DNA of 64,000 nucleotides from NCBI RefSeq assembly GCF_963678975.1, contig NC_089285.1, forward strand, positions 3,508,531 through 3,572,530, read 5' to 3'. The DNA is from Dysidea avara. Taxonomy: Eukaryota > Porifera > Demospongiae > Dictyoceratida > Dysideidae. The notes under the pieces are model-generated. The model was not told the DNA's origin and did not search any database. It was given only the letters and a program-made list of their open reading frames with translations. Position numbers and translations under genes: made by a program. Position 1 is the first letter of the stretch, and every line of letters begins with the position of its first letter. Shown piece after piece: positions 37,274 to 48,659 of the stretch.

Positions 37274-38759
37274 CAACTAATAGTTAATGCTACAAGCTTG
37301 ATTTCCTTGATGTTCAATGTTGTTTGAGCTCTTGATGCTTATTTGCTTATCGCAGCAGCTACAATGCATGCATCATGGACCTACCTTTGTCCTCATTTGG
37401 GTTTAACAACCTGTTGACAACCTGTCCATGTTGTTCTTCTTGAACATGTATAGCTAAGGAATTAGAGCACAGTTATAAGTACTTACCACTTTATCCCATT
37501 ATGTGTACATTTATTTTCCACATATTTCACTACTACTTACCTGAAGAGTTTGATGATCATTATCCTGTCTATTCTAGACCAGCAGCAGGTGAAGCTGTCA
37601 CCATAAAGGTAAAGTAGAACATGCAGCATGCTGGCCATATATGTATACATGTAACCAGTCTGACAAACTGGTTTTATACAGAATGGCAGTTTCAATTATT
37701 CAGAAGCTTGTAGCTTGCCAATGGTCGAAGGTTGTCTTTGACAGAGTGACCTGGTAACCAACATAACAACTTTATTTTAAATTGAGCAATGAATAGTTAA
37801 CCTGTTTCAATATAGCAGTATAACAAGTTTTACCAGTTCTAATACTCAACATTAGTTCATGTGATCCCCTATATACACTCAAAATTTTACACACATTGTA
37901 CAACATTTGTTAACTTGTCATGGGTATCCACTATACAAGTACTGGCTTAACAGTAAGGTTTCCTGCCATTTTAGATAGACGAGGTTATCAGTCAATTACA
38001 AGCTCCAATAGGGGTGGTGAGTGGGGAATGATGGGATGGTCAAATTTTCAAGGAATGCATGGAAATGCGTTTTGCCATACAGTAGGAAACTTCGGCAGTA
38101 TAAAACTTTGGCAAATAGCTATTTATGAAAAAATTTTGGCAAATTGCCACGTTTTGCCACATGTTACTACACATTGTCATTAGCTAATGGTGACTGGAAA
38201 TGTACTTTGGTGGGAAAAACTGGCAAATTAAAGGATGGTTTGCCAATTTTTATGTTGCCAAGGTTTTCTACTATACAATATGGTGTCAAAACCAGCTAAA
38301 GTGAGAGAATTAGTACAGGTGTTTATTGAACTACATGGAACTATCAAGTGATATCTCCATCAAGATCTCAGACCAATTGTACAGCCCTCCACAGGCCCAA
38401 AAAGGCAATCAGTAAAGTTTAATAGTGCATGTATTCATGTAGTTTTATGTTTGTGGTAAAAAGAATCAAACCTGATGTCATGGGATGGTGTAGCAGTGCA
38501 TTCTGTGTGTCCCTGTTGCATGTAAGAATGATGTAACCAATGTTTTATGCCACACCATGTCAGCAGTGTGTGGAGTTGCATGTATAGTATTGTATACTTG
38601 TCCATAGGATTTAGTGTGCTTCTGGCTTGATCATTGCCAATCTGCTCCAGCAATCCCTTCTTGTTTCGTGGGTTTTTTCAGTGATCTACTCTATTCCTTA
38701 TTTTCTTGTATAGCTTTACAGGGGTGCCACAAGATAATTAACTGAAAAAGAGTGTTTTT

Positions 38760-39140
38760 GATGTATTTTGACATCTCTTTTGATAAACTGTTAATCCGAT
38801 ATACTTTAGTATAGCAATTAGATATAGAGTTTTAGAAGCTTCTCGATTGATCCTTGCTTGATTGATAGTAATACCACAAATGTAATATTGATGACTTATG
38901 CACTCCTGAGGAGTTATACAAATAAAACAAGAGCTATTTTGTAGGTGGGCACTTAGTGGTGAAGTGTTTAAAATGATTTCTGGCCTTGTAGCCTCTCTAT
39001 TATGAACTCTTGCTATTAACAAGTGTTGTGTTGTTTTGCCATCGAAGTAAATCTATTACACTTGTACTAGTGTTGATAGTGATATTTTCCTTAATCTAAC
39101 TGCTAGTCCTACTGTTTAGTGGATATATTTAATGTGCTAT
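38760..39140. other. Copy B-specific sequence of unclear origin
   Basis: Copy A has about 80 bp at the matching place (22225-22305), whereas copy B has about 380 bp with little similarity. No terminal repeats or coding motifs were recognised. Confidence 0.5.
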
Positions 39141-39535
39141 AAGCCTTTTCCATAATGACGTCACATCGGTTTTCTATTTGGGATACTCTTATATTTTCAA
39201 GTATTGTGTCCTATGACGACAAGTTTTTCACAAACCGTTTAGTTGTTAATAAAGGATGATATTGAAGCCAAGTTACCAGGTATGGTTACAACGTATATAA
39301 AGGAATGTTATTTCTACTCAACCTTCAAAACCAGCCAAAATTTTCAAAACCCACATAAACGATTTTATTCCGCTGCGTTATACCCATACCTGTTAGTTTT
39401 AGCTCGATATCTTCTTCCTGAATCACACAACGATCTATCTTCATTTGTCGCCCATATCACCTGTACTTGAAAACATTAGAGTATCCCAAATAAAGGTCAG
39501 CATTTTTTGCTCTGATGGCATTATAGAACAGGCTT
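39141..39535. mobile_element. 395-bp MITE, copy B only
   Basis: The ends AAGCCTTTTCCATAATG and the inverted CATTATAGAACAGGCTT continue as imperfect inverted repeats for about 65-80 bp, including TTTGGGATACTCT on both sides. A 2-bp AT (or TA) duplication flanks it. The matching site in copy A (near 22310) is empty. The reading frame at 39243-39470 is inside and has no recognised motif. Confidence 0.85.
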
Positions 39536-39699
39536 ATTGGGTTCCTTACTGTTCTAGCCTTGCAATTTGTCATTGTCTTCCTTGCAGTTCAGCATTATCT
39601 TACTTGTAGTTCATCATCTTGGGTAGATGGGGACATAGCCAGAACCCAGGTTATGGCCTCAGGCATCAATTGTACACTATATAAACATCAAGATTGAGG

Positions 39700-39722
39700 T
39701 ACTCTAATAGAGCACAGTCAGG
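39700..39722 (+). repeat. Solo CTCTAATAGAG motif (copy B)
   Basis: The counterpart of the site at 22502, with the same CACAGTCA variant. Confidence 0.75.
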
Positions 39723-41186
39723 CAAATAGTAGCTATTCACACATTATATGGCAACTACACATATGATAACATATTTTCTACATTTTACCAATTGCTTGAT
39801 GGTAATTAAACATAAAATAAATTGTCTCTATATTATAGGGGATCAGGAAAGTGTGATGGATCACATCAAGTTGACAGATACACTATACACCTGCACAGTA
39901 CAGTATAGTGTTTGAGCAATTAGTCATGCTATGTTTTTGTTAAACTGTGTTAGTTGGTAGCTATAGTTTCTTTTGTTTCAAAGAATTTTGATTAGTTTTA
40001 CTTGATTTGTTTTATTGTACATAGGTAAGCACCACACATATTTTCTGATCCATGTTTCATTTCTATTGCATCAACAAGAAAACTTGGGACCATCGACGCT
40101 GTATGTTATTGTGATTGTACACATCAGCATTACAGGTCTCTGGACTCCTGCAGGCTGCAGTGCAAAGAACCAGTCAAACTTGTTTTCCTTTGGCAGTGTA
40201 ACCTATATATCTTAACAAGAAAGTTGTCTGGGAAAAAAAAGGCAGAATTAAGTTCAATGAAACTTCATTTACTATTGGTATAACTACAACTGAAACATAT
40301 AGAGGCAGGCAATAGCCCATTTACAATATTACTCAGATAGCTAGTTAATGAAGCTCTTGCAACTTCATGTACTGACATCAATGAGTAGCTAGGGTTTGCT
40401 TATATGTAGCAAAGAATGTTCTATGTTTGAACTGATCCGGATTCTAAGTATAGCAAGCTAATGACCTGAATTGACTCTTCCCTTGATCAGCTTTTGGATA
40501 TGACCATCCCTTGCTATTTGCTACTTTTAGTGTCATCTTGGTATTTTTGTTGGCTACCAGTGAAAAAAATGCCTGCCAAAAAATAAGTTTAGCTAAATAA
40601 TTAATTCAATTTTTGAGTACTCAAGTGTACGATAGTTATGATAGGAAAATGAAAACAGTAATAGTCTGATGTCTGATTGTGTGCAAAGCTTACGTAAAGT
40701 GTAACCCATAGCTACAGGAGCATTCAAAGTATTATAGCTAGTATACACTGCTTTACACCCCATACACTGCTGTACACTCACATGCCAACAAGCTGTAACC
40801 CTTTTTGTGTACACCAGTGTACTGCACCAACATCATGAAGTTTTGGCTCATGCTCAAACGTATACTTATGTTAATGATTAGTGTTCGTTGCACTATAAAA
40901 CTGCAATCCATGTACCCCACGTACATTGGTGGACTGTAAAGGTTACAAAGAATTAGTCTTATAATAAGCCTCATATACATGTAATCAATAACATATCACT
41001 TCATGAAACCAAGCTAATGATTGCTTGTAAATCATCATAAATTTCTCCTTCACTTAGTAGACACAAACTGTTGACTACTTGATGGATTATTGTTAGTGAA
41101 CAGACACAATCCTAGAATTTACTGCTGACCATGCATCACGCCAAGCCTGAGTCATAACAGGATCAAGTACCACTGCAACTCCTTCA

Positions 41187-41490
41187 TCACATTGTAACAC
41201 ATACCTGTCCCAAGCAGGTCACAACCAGAGTGTAATACTGTAAAGCCATCCACCTCATACACACCACTACCAACCATTTTGTCTCACTAATACACATTGC
41301 CCCCATCCTGAAACACTTCAACTCATTCACTAGAAATTTGATCTTATCTACTGCTACTGGATGTTTCCCATTTCGAACAGTAGCAGTCATCTGCCTTGGC
41401 AAGACTACAAACATTCCAACACCTAAGTAAGACTTCAAGTAGTGAAAGCCACTATGGCGCAAATTTGGATGCCCAATAATATGTGAATTC
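41187..41490 (-). pseudogene. LINE endonuclease fragment
   Basis: Minus strand: FLVNELKCFRMGAMCISETKW in one frame is continued by GSGVYEVDGFTVLHSG in another. S-E-T-K-W followed by G-Y/F-x-x-x-H-S-G is the pattern of LINE apurinic-type endonucleases (from memory of the family). The frame change marks it as dead. It lies in sequence found only in copy B. Confidence 0.65.
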
Positions 41491-41699
41491 TCCACTTCCT
41501 TTGCAAAATTAAGTTAAGCATTGAAGGTTCGCAACACCACAGCAGTGCAAACCTCTTTAGAGTTCAAATGGTTACCGATAAAATCAGAACGGAAATGAAA
41601 AGAAAAACATCCAAAGAGCACTAGTCATGTTAGCCAGTAGCAGAGTTACTGCCCATCAAGCACCACAGGGAAGTATGACTCCTGACTATATTCCTTATT

Positions 41700-42085
41700 C
41701 AACTATAATTATTTCACCAATTTTTCACCCTTCCATGTGAACTCTTGGGACCATTGACTGGCTCACACACATGTACACAAACTACACACATTTATAACAT
41801 TGTGCATGCAGTTGTCTGATGCTGTACATTATAGTATATAGGAAATGAAGAAACTGTGATGTGTCACATTATAAGTTGATATACATGTGCACATTACAGG
41901 TATTACAACCCGACTACATATAACCAGTGTCTGCAACAATCAGTCATGTTACATTGTGGTAGCTATTGTTTCACTAGTCATGTTTTGTTACTAAACTTTG
42001 AAACATGTAAGCACCTTATATAGATCACCAAAGCCATATTTTACCCTTTCATGTGATCTCTTGGGACCATTGACAAATACAGTAG
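41700..42085 (+). repeat. Diverged extra copy of the receptor downstream segment
   Basis: The block GTATATAGGAAATGAAGAAAC...GTGATGTGTCACAT, the following CAATCAGTCATGTTAC and CTTGGGACCATTGAC resemble 39838-40110 and 22640-23420. It is more diverged than A is from B, which suggests an older duplication of the tail region. Confidence 0.65.
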
Positions 42086-42103
42086 ATATATAAGTGTGAT
42101 ATG

Positions 42104-42275
<172 letters not shown>

Positions 42276-42394
42276 GTTGTAGTTTAATTAACTATATATG
42301 TACCAAAATGGGTACATGTACTTACCTATACTGTACAACTTTAGAACAAAAGTATACAGCCACAGATAAGGGTTAATTATAGATTCAGTGTTAT

Positions 42395-42720
42395 GTCAAT
42401 ATTAAAAGGTCTTAGCTAATTGGTCTACACTTGAAGAAAGACGGAAAGTCAACAGATTGACACTCTTATCTAGAACAATTGTTAACCACCAAGAACCAGC
42501 CATGCAACTGAATACCAAACTTTTTTTTTTTTTTTTGCCATGCAATTTTTGCCACCACCAGAATTTTTTTTTTGCCACCACCAGACAATTCCGCAAATTA
42601 CGTTTCATATTACTAACACCTCACACCACCAACAATGTTTTTTCTACAGAACTGTTAAAGAATGAAACAAGCTACCACCTTCCAGTTATGATGAACTTGT
42701 ATAGCTGAGTACGCTTTATA
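42395..42720 (+). pseudogene. LINE reverse-transcriptase 3' remnant (copy B)
   Basis: The counterpart of 24095-24300, with KKDGKSTD-like and FFYRTVKE fragments in broken frames. It carries a poly-T run at 42523-42536 and a second T run near 42565. Confidence 0.65.
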
Positions 42721-42861
42721 TTTTTGGATGTATAGCTATCAGCACATTGCTGTCTTTCCAATAAAGCTAAGGCCAATGAAACTTGATTAGCAGTTTCGCG
42801 TCATCGCCCGCATACTTTTGATACACCCGCATAGGATTTCATTATTGGAATTTCAGATTGA

Positions 42862-42921
42862 AATACTCTAATAGAGCAGTCGCTTTTACTCTAATGAAGC
42901 AATCAGCTATACTCTAATGGA
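42862..42921 (+). repeat. Tandem CTCTAATAGAG motif in Harbinger-like MITE
   Basis: Three spaced copies (cores near 42865, 42887 and 42911), the first AATACTCTAATAGAGCAGTC. The inverted counterpart is at 43161-43219 in the inner element. Confidence 0.9.
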
Positions 42922-42948
42922 AAAATCATTTGTTATATGGATTAGTAA

Positions 42949-43307
42949 GGCCAATGAAACTTGATTACCAGTTTCTCGCTCAGATTTTTGAAAATTTGAT
43001 GAGGGCGGGCGGTTATTGTTCATTATTCATTATTTTCCAAAAGCACAACACACATCCCAAACATGAAGATTTCTGCCAAAAAAAGTGAGATCTACATTGA
43101 TTACTCTTGCATTAAATAGCTAAAGTACATTACTAATCCATATAACAAATGATTTTTCCATTAGAGTATAGCTGATTGCTTCATTAGAGTAAAAGTGACT
43201 GCTCTATTAGAGTATTTCAATCTGAAATTCCAATAATGAAATCCTATGCGGGTGTATCAAAAGTATGCGGACGATGACGCGAAACTGCTAATCAAGTTTC
43301 ATTGGCC
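42949..43307. mobile_element. Inner, inverted copy of the same MITE
   Basis: 359 bp with the same ends as the outer copy, in opposite orientation, inserted at a TAA (42946-42948, 43308-43310) near the middle of the outer element. The two copies are almost identical, so both insertions are recent. Confidence 0.95.
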
Positions 43308-43736
43308 TAATGTACTTTAGCTATTTAATGCAAGAGTAATCAATGTAGATCTCACTTTTTTTGGCAGAAATCTTCATGTTTGGGATGTGTGTTGTGCTTT
43401 TGGAAAATAATGAATAATGAACAATAACCACCCGCCCTCATCAAATTTTCAAAAATTTGAGCGAGAAACTGGTAATCAAGTTTCATTGGCCTAATATAAG
43501 CATACAAATAATAGCTATTAGTTATTAAAAAAATACTTAAGTCTTTGCTTTGCTCAAACTGTGGGCAGAAAAGCAAACCCTAGGAGTTTTATATACGGGT
43601 TTATTCTAGCCGCACCTAACCAAAAGGGCGGGCGTTTTAAAAAAATAGATTGGTGATATCCGGAGAAAGGTGTACGGAAACTGAAGTTAAGTGAAGGAAA
43701 TTTATTTCGTTGTCAAATTAACAGAACTGCGTTCGG

Positions 43737-43825
43737 TAAGGTTCATAATATTTGCGCTAAGTAGTTTACGTTGATTGTGTGCGAACCTAATTGATTTCCT
43801 CTGTATTCTAATTAATCTGTACAGG
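43737..43825 (+). other. Probable 5'-UTR intron of COX6C
   Basis: The donor GTAAGG at 43737 and acceptor TGTACAG ending at 43825 flank 89 bp upstream of the COX6C start codon. The same signals are kept in the truncated copy near 24570-24650. Confidence 0.55.
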
Positions 43826-43845
43826 TAGAAGTCAAAGTACAAAAC

Positions 43846-44058
43846 ATGGCGCTTGCTAAACCTCAACTGAAGGGATTATTTTATCGTGAAGTGATTAAAA
43901 CCATATGGATGACTTCAATAGCGGTCGCCATTGGCGGAGCAGCGACATGGTTTGGCCTGGTTAGACCCAGAAGACTGGCTTATGCAGAGTTTCATAAAAA
44001 CTATGACGCAGAAACTGAAGCTGAAAAGTATGTACCAACTTGGAAAGAAAACCAATGA
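43846..44058 (+). CDS. COX6C: Cytochrome c oxidase subunit 6C
   Basis: The 70-residue product is close to the usual length of about 75. The N-terminus MALAKPQLKGLFYREV is followed by one membrane segment (about residues 22-42, IAVAIGGAATWFGLV) and the family's PRRLAYAEFHKNYD motif. It is a nuclear-encoded single-pass subunit of complex IV in the inner mitochondrial membrane. The coding sequence is one exon; a 3'-UTR intron may start just after the stop (donor GTAACT at about 44068, acceptor at about 44125). The start fits because the ATG follows the probable 5'-UTR intron and the reading matches the family from its second residue. A truncated duplicate lies at 24660. Confidence 0.88.
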   Translation: MALAKPQLKGLFYREVIKTIWMTSIAVAIGGAATWFGLVRPRRLAYAEFHKNYDAETEAEKYVPTWKENQ

Positions 44059-44129
44059 GCAAAGAAGGTAACTTGGTTATCACTGTAAACGCAGTTTTTA
44101 TATTGCCATTTTTATTCTGTTCCAGAAGC

Positions 44130-45065
44130 AGTGACTGAGAAATAACACAAGTTGTTACATACTGTAATATTATGTATTGTGTTTATATAGTAAAGTTATG
44201 TGGTGCAAATTCAGGGACTACCCTTAGCACTGGTGGATAATGCTCTAGAAAACGAGTACAATTATGCTATTTGTTAAAACTACATGTGGTACTGCTGGAC
44301 TTTGATAAAAGGTGTTTGATTGAAATTGTTTTTTTCCTTCCATATTTCACATGCTGTTTTTAATGTCAGTCCAATATATCTAGGATCCTAGAATAGTGTG
44401 TTCTGTATGTCACGAGAGACTGTTAGATAATGTTAACATTGTTGTTTCATGGACCCTACCAACTCGCCTTTTGATATATTTTTTTAAGAAGCTCAAGTAT
44501 TATAAGACTGAGCACTTCTTTATTCCTTCGGATTCCAATGTTCTATACTGTCAAATACACTATGACTGAATGTTCTCCCATGAAACATCTAATCAAGTTG
44601 AAGTGGCCTTACTTTTAAAGAAAATTAATGCTTATTTAGCTTAACACCATGAGAAAGGCCTATTTACCAATATTGTACTGTAGAATAGTAACTTGGATTT
44701 GATGTTATTTGACTATTTAAATAATTCTAAAAAAATCGTATTACTGGAAACTCAACCCCAGTCCAGATGGTGACTTGATGCCAAGACAACTTGTAGTCTA
44801 GGCCCACAGTCTGGGACCTGGAATTGCCTACTGAACAGCAAGTCGTACACATAAAGGGTGCAAAATGATAAATGTGTTGGTAAAACTACCATAATGTAAT
44901 TCATTGTTCAAACTTCAAATTATGAGAACTGGTCTTGCCATTTGGTCTAGGATTTTATATTGGGCATAGGGTGCATAGTATTTAACCATGTGCCCAAGTA
45001 ACTTCCACTTAAGCATCCATCTAAAGTAATTTTCTTTAGTAGGAATTGTAAGAAGGAACGAACAG
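44130..45065. other. COX6C 3' flank, no feature
   Basis: A+T-rich non-coding DNA with no convincing gene, repeat or terminal-repeat element. Confidence 0.6.
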
Positions 45066-45069
45066 TTCA

Positions 45070-45740
45070 TTCATTACTTGTTTCTCATCCACAAAAATTT
45101 GGATTTCCATGCAGGTGAGAGGTCATTATTCATTATTAAAGAAAATACTCCAAATCAAACTGTCTGTTTCTATAAAGGTTAGCTTTTTTTTTTAAAAATA
45201 GTACTTACATTACCATTTCTGAGGTGCAAATAACATTTGCTGTGTTGTAAAATGATAGCCAGCCTTCTTATCATCAAAATAAGTGTGCATGTAATTGATG
45301 AATGTGAAAAACGACGGGCATATGATGAGTGTGTTAGAGAGGTTGAGAGAGCTTACTTTTCACCATTGGTGTTTGCAGCTACTGGTGGCATGGGGCCCAC
45401 TGCTATAACACTTTTTAGAAAACTTGCTTCGATGTTGGCCGAGAAACGTAGCATTAATTACAGAAAATGCTTATTCTGGCTGCGATGTAGCCTTTGCTTT
45501 TCACTTTTAAGAATTTCAGTGATGTGCTTGAGGCTCTTCAAATTGCAGTCCATCAACATCAAATATTGATCTACTCCGAGGGTCGCTTGGAGTGACCTTG
45601 TTTGATTGCTAGTATTTCCAGCTGTCCAGCACTTTAACACCTAGTGCTGGGGGTGGTGACAAGGAAAAAATAAAAATAATGAAATTAGTGGTGGTGGGGT
45701 AAAAGGGATGCAGGCAGGGATGAGAAACGATCAAGCTGCT
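45070..45740. mobile_element. Relative of the 15055 MITE carrying an ORF fragment
   Basis: The left part (TTACTTGTTTCTCATCCACA, 45075-45300) and right part (ATGAAATTAGTGGTGGTGGGG to ATGAGAAACGATCAAG) match the two halves of the MITE at 15055. Between them, about 45300-45655 holds an unrelated coding fragment. The outermost terminal repeats are eroded, so the exact ends are unsure. Confidence 0.7.
45298..45569 (+). pseudogene. Fragment of a TGGMG-type repeat-associated protein
   Basis: It encodes DECEKRRAYDECVREVERA, then SPLVFAATGGMGPTAITLFR, KLASMLAEKRS and LRCSLCFSLLRISVMCLR. A related fragment at 56570-56800 keeps the same order (KKREYGDCVHEVELA, TSLVFVTTGGMG, LSFSLLRSATM). I recall this pattern as the C-terminal part of repeat-associated proteins in invertebrate genomes, but its biochemical role is unknown to me. 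It lies inside a MITE. Confidence 0.6.
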
Positions 45741-45977
45741 TGTAATTTGCAGTTTTCTGACCTTGCCATGTCCACCGGCTATAACAGTGGCTACATGTTG
45801 TCCAAGGACTCCACATGTATATTATAAACTTTTTTTTTTGCATTCACAGTGTTGTAGCCACGTGATCACCTCATTTGCAAAACAGATCTATGGAGGCTTA
45901 GTATACGGAATTATCCGGGAATGATCGGAGGCAGCTGCTAGATGTTTGGCCACTTCGTCTTGTCTGGCTCAAAGGCG

Positions 45978-48113
45978 ATGTCACGAGCTTCAACGCCTTC
46001 AGCTAGTAATGCCGTATCGGTAACTAGTCCCTTCACTCCTGGACGGGTCGTCACTCCGCACACTGAGGTATAATGCAGTATGCTCTTAATAATGCGCACC
46101 ATGTGTAGTTTGATCGCCGGCTTTATAGCTTTGAATCATTGTTAGTGCTGTTTAAACCAACATTTGTATAGTGGTAGGATCAGTTTTAACATTGAAAATG
46201 TTCAGTACGGTGAAATCATTCGTGAATTATGTGTAAACAACTAGGTGACACACCCGTGCTGTGTAAACGGTAGATAAAACACAAACTATAGTTAAAGTAT
46301 TGAGTAATGCCAATGAGGAAAAGCAGGTGGTTGCTGTGTTTATGCCATGGTGTTTTCCCAATGTGAAGTACATTCAGCATGAAACTTCCTGCTTCCTCTT
46401 TGTGGCTCTATGGTGTGTGTATGCATAGAACCCCCAGGTACCGCTATAAACCTGTAGTGTATGTAACAATTCTCTTCTCAATATGTAATTGTTAACACAT
46501 GATGACGTTTAAACTGGAAATGTCTATAGTAATGGTTGTTACTACGAACACATACACACTATGCTGAAGACACCATAAACTTTGTCACAAATCCAGTTAA
46601 GCTGGCACTGAGTTATAGTATTCTGCTCAATGTAGCTGTGGAAAAGGGTGTGGCCTATCAAATTAATTTGTCTTTGTTTTATGCTACACAAGCTGTGTAT
46701 TGTAAACTTTACACTACAGAGATCTGAAGCAGCCAAGAAGAGTACTAAATTTCCTGTAGGTATTAATAGTGCATTTCCAGTTTCATGCTCTAAGCAGGAG
46801 TGTGTAAACAACACAATCTATTCATAGTACACATTAATAATTTCTGTCTCCATGTGGCTAACTAGTAATGTAGACATCTTCTATATGTTAAGACCCAGTA
46901 TGTATGTTTGAAATGCTTTATGAGTATGTTCTTTGTTGTTGATTTCTGTGTAGAACACTACATAAAGTACTATGCTTTTTATTGGTTCCTAAAACTGTTG
47001 CATGTGGCATGCAGTTTACACGTATTGTTTATGATGCCTATTGGCCAGTCATCATTGTGTGTGTACCATATATTATACTAGACCCCCACTGTACTGGTGA
47101 AGTCTCCTGAAGATGGGATGATCAAGTCGTCTCGTAATAACAACAGCAAATCTTGTTCTGATGTAGCCCGGGCCATGTTGAGACAAAAAGTAATCAATCA
47201 GATTAAGAAGGACTCCCCAGCTAAACTACCTGATGTCAATCCATTAGATACTAGTACTCAGGATGGCAGTCAGAGTAAAGTTAGTAGGGTAATAGGCAAG
47301 TCTTTACAAGTACAAACGTCCACTACAGTTGGGTTACCAACACCCCCGTCTTCTGGACGTGGTGATGGTTTAGCAAACGCTGCTGATGTGAACAATCAGA
47401 ATGTTGAACAACATGTTGAAAACATTATACAAGACCCTCAAGTGTACTTATCAGCCATCAAGCAATATGTCAATCAGATATTCCCCCAGTTACCTATCAC
47501 TGATGTCACCAACGATGATGCCGTACAACAGCTTATTATCACTTGTGAAGATCATGTAAACTTTCCTGGCATAGGACCAGTACACCCAGCTAGAATGGTG
47601 CTCTCTGTAGATGGCACTTATTCCTTCCAGTGTCTTTACATGCCAATTGACAAGGGGTCACTGTTCGACCGTGCTGCTGTCACTGCTAGTATCTCGAAGC
47701 TTGCATCTTCATCTGGACATGTTTTGTGTCCAGGAGTCATCAATTATGAAGAATTGTCTCAGACATTGCAAATTGCAAACCTGAACATTTCCAACTTAGT
47801 GAGACTGTGGGGGTTCCCCTTCTCCCGTATTGACTCTGTTAACTGTAGCCTCTGGCACTTGCCACGTCCAATAGCTAATGACAAAGTGGAATCATCATTT
47901 CAGAATGTGTGCTACTATTGTAAGAGTACATTTCTTGGACTCCTGTGTCTAACAAAAGGAGTCAGAGGTCATGACGGCACCACCACCACTACAGAATCAG
48001 AGGAGATCCCATCAGAGACTAACAGACAAACACACAAACACTCCAACCCCACGATGGAGTGGCCCAAACGTAAGAAGATGGAAGTAAGGAGACCTCCAGA
48101 TGATACGTCTTAG
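45978..48113 (+). CDS. Uncharacterised three-exon protein, about 385 residues
   Basis: Exons 45978-46067 (from MSRASTPSASNAVSVTSPF), 46720-46755 (RSEAAKKSTKFP) and 47082-48113 are all phase 0 with GT-AG borders. The N-terminal 130 residues are Ser/Thr/Asn-rich and probably disordered. The middle (VENIIQDPQVYLSAIKQYV onward) looks folded. Near the C-terminus come LCPGV, LVRLWGFPFSRIDSVNCSLW and CYYC, whose Cys/His spacing hints at metal binding; I recall similar CPG...W...C.LWH segments in repeated sponge and cnidarian proteins. A basic tail, WPKRKKMEVRR, may be a nuclear signal. The function is not known. It converges on SAE1, whose last exon ends 546 bp away. Confidence 0.65.
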
Positions 48114-48659
48114 CAGTGACAGTTTTATTGCCATGATCATTGCATTTTTATATTTTCTTTTAACTCAAACATTGTAATCATAGCTACTTGCGGGTAACTT
48201 ACAGTTTTCATTAGTATCATCAGTTATCATGAATTTGTAGTGGATGAATGTATTATGATATATTCTAGGTTATTGATAATGTGAAATTGTGACTGGATCT
48301 GCAAAAAGGGGTCTTATAGCCTTTCCAATTGCATGTACTTGGCAATCCATAACTTGACTTGTGAGTATGGTACCAGCCTGAAATTTGGTCACTTTACACT
48401 CCTAACATAGCACTATTCCTGGATGTAATTTTAAGACAATAGGTTAAACACATGATGAGTTAGGACTTGTCAAACTTGAAGATTTGGAAACCTCTTCACA
48501 GTTCTGGTCACAATTTATAAACAGGTTTGCAATGAATGGAGCCATCCCACATGCACAAGGCTTCCCACTGTAAGCAACCATTTATATGTTATATCCCAAC
48601 TGATGGTGCTACTACATAGTAATTAGGGTTATAATATTAATTTAAAGGATTTGTAGTAG

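Larger units (their letters stand above)
32567..39856 (+). pseudogene. Kinase-less receptor paralogue, copy B (gene or pseudogene)
   Basis: Exons matching copy A: 32567-32621 (signal peptide), about 32706-32908, 32961-33068, 34020-34742 (Thr-rich stalk and membrane segment), 37547-37608 and 39839-39856 (GIRKV, stop). Copy B lacks a 19-bp stretch holding the exon-2 acceptor used in copy A, so the start of exon 2 is unclear and the frame again does not join exon 1. The last intron-separated parts are stretched by the foldback element at 34789 and the MITE at 35574. The Thr-codon run in the stalk differs in length from copy A, while the rest of the exon is almost identical. No kinase exons were found downstream. 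Confidence 0.58.
42771..43491. mobile_element. Harbinger-like MITE interrupted by its own family
   Basis: The ends GGCCAATGAAACTTGATTA and the inverted TAATCAAGTTTCATTGGCC are flanked by TAA at 42768-42770 and 43492-43494. Removing the inner copy and its TAA duplication leaves 359 bp, the same length as the inner element. It sits 350 bp upstream of COX6C and is absent from copy A. Confidence 0.95.

Noticed and set aside
42771-43491. Simple large palindrome or assembly inversion
   Set aside because: The order P-Q-P'-Q' with TAA at all four ends and equal 359-bp lengths fits a nested insertion, not one palindrome.
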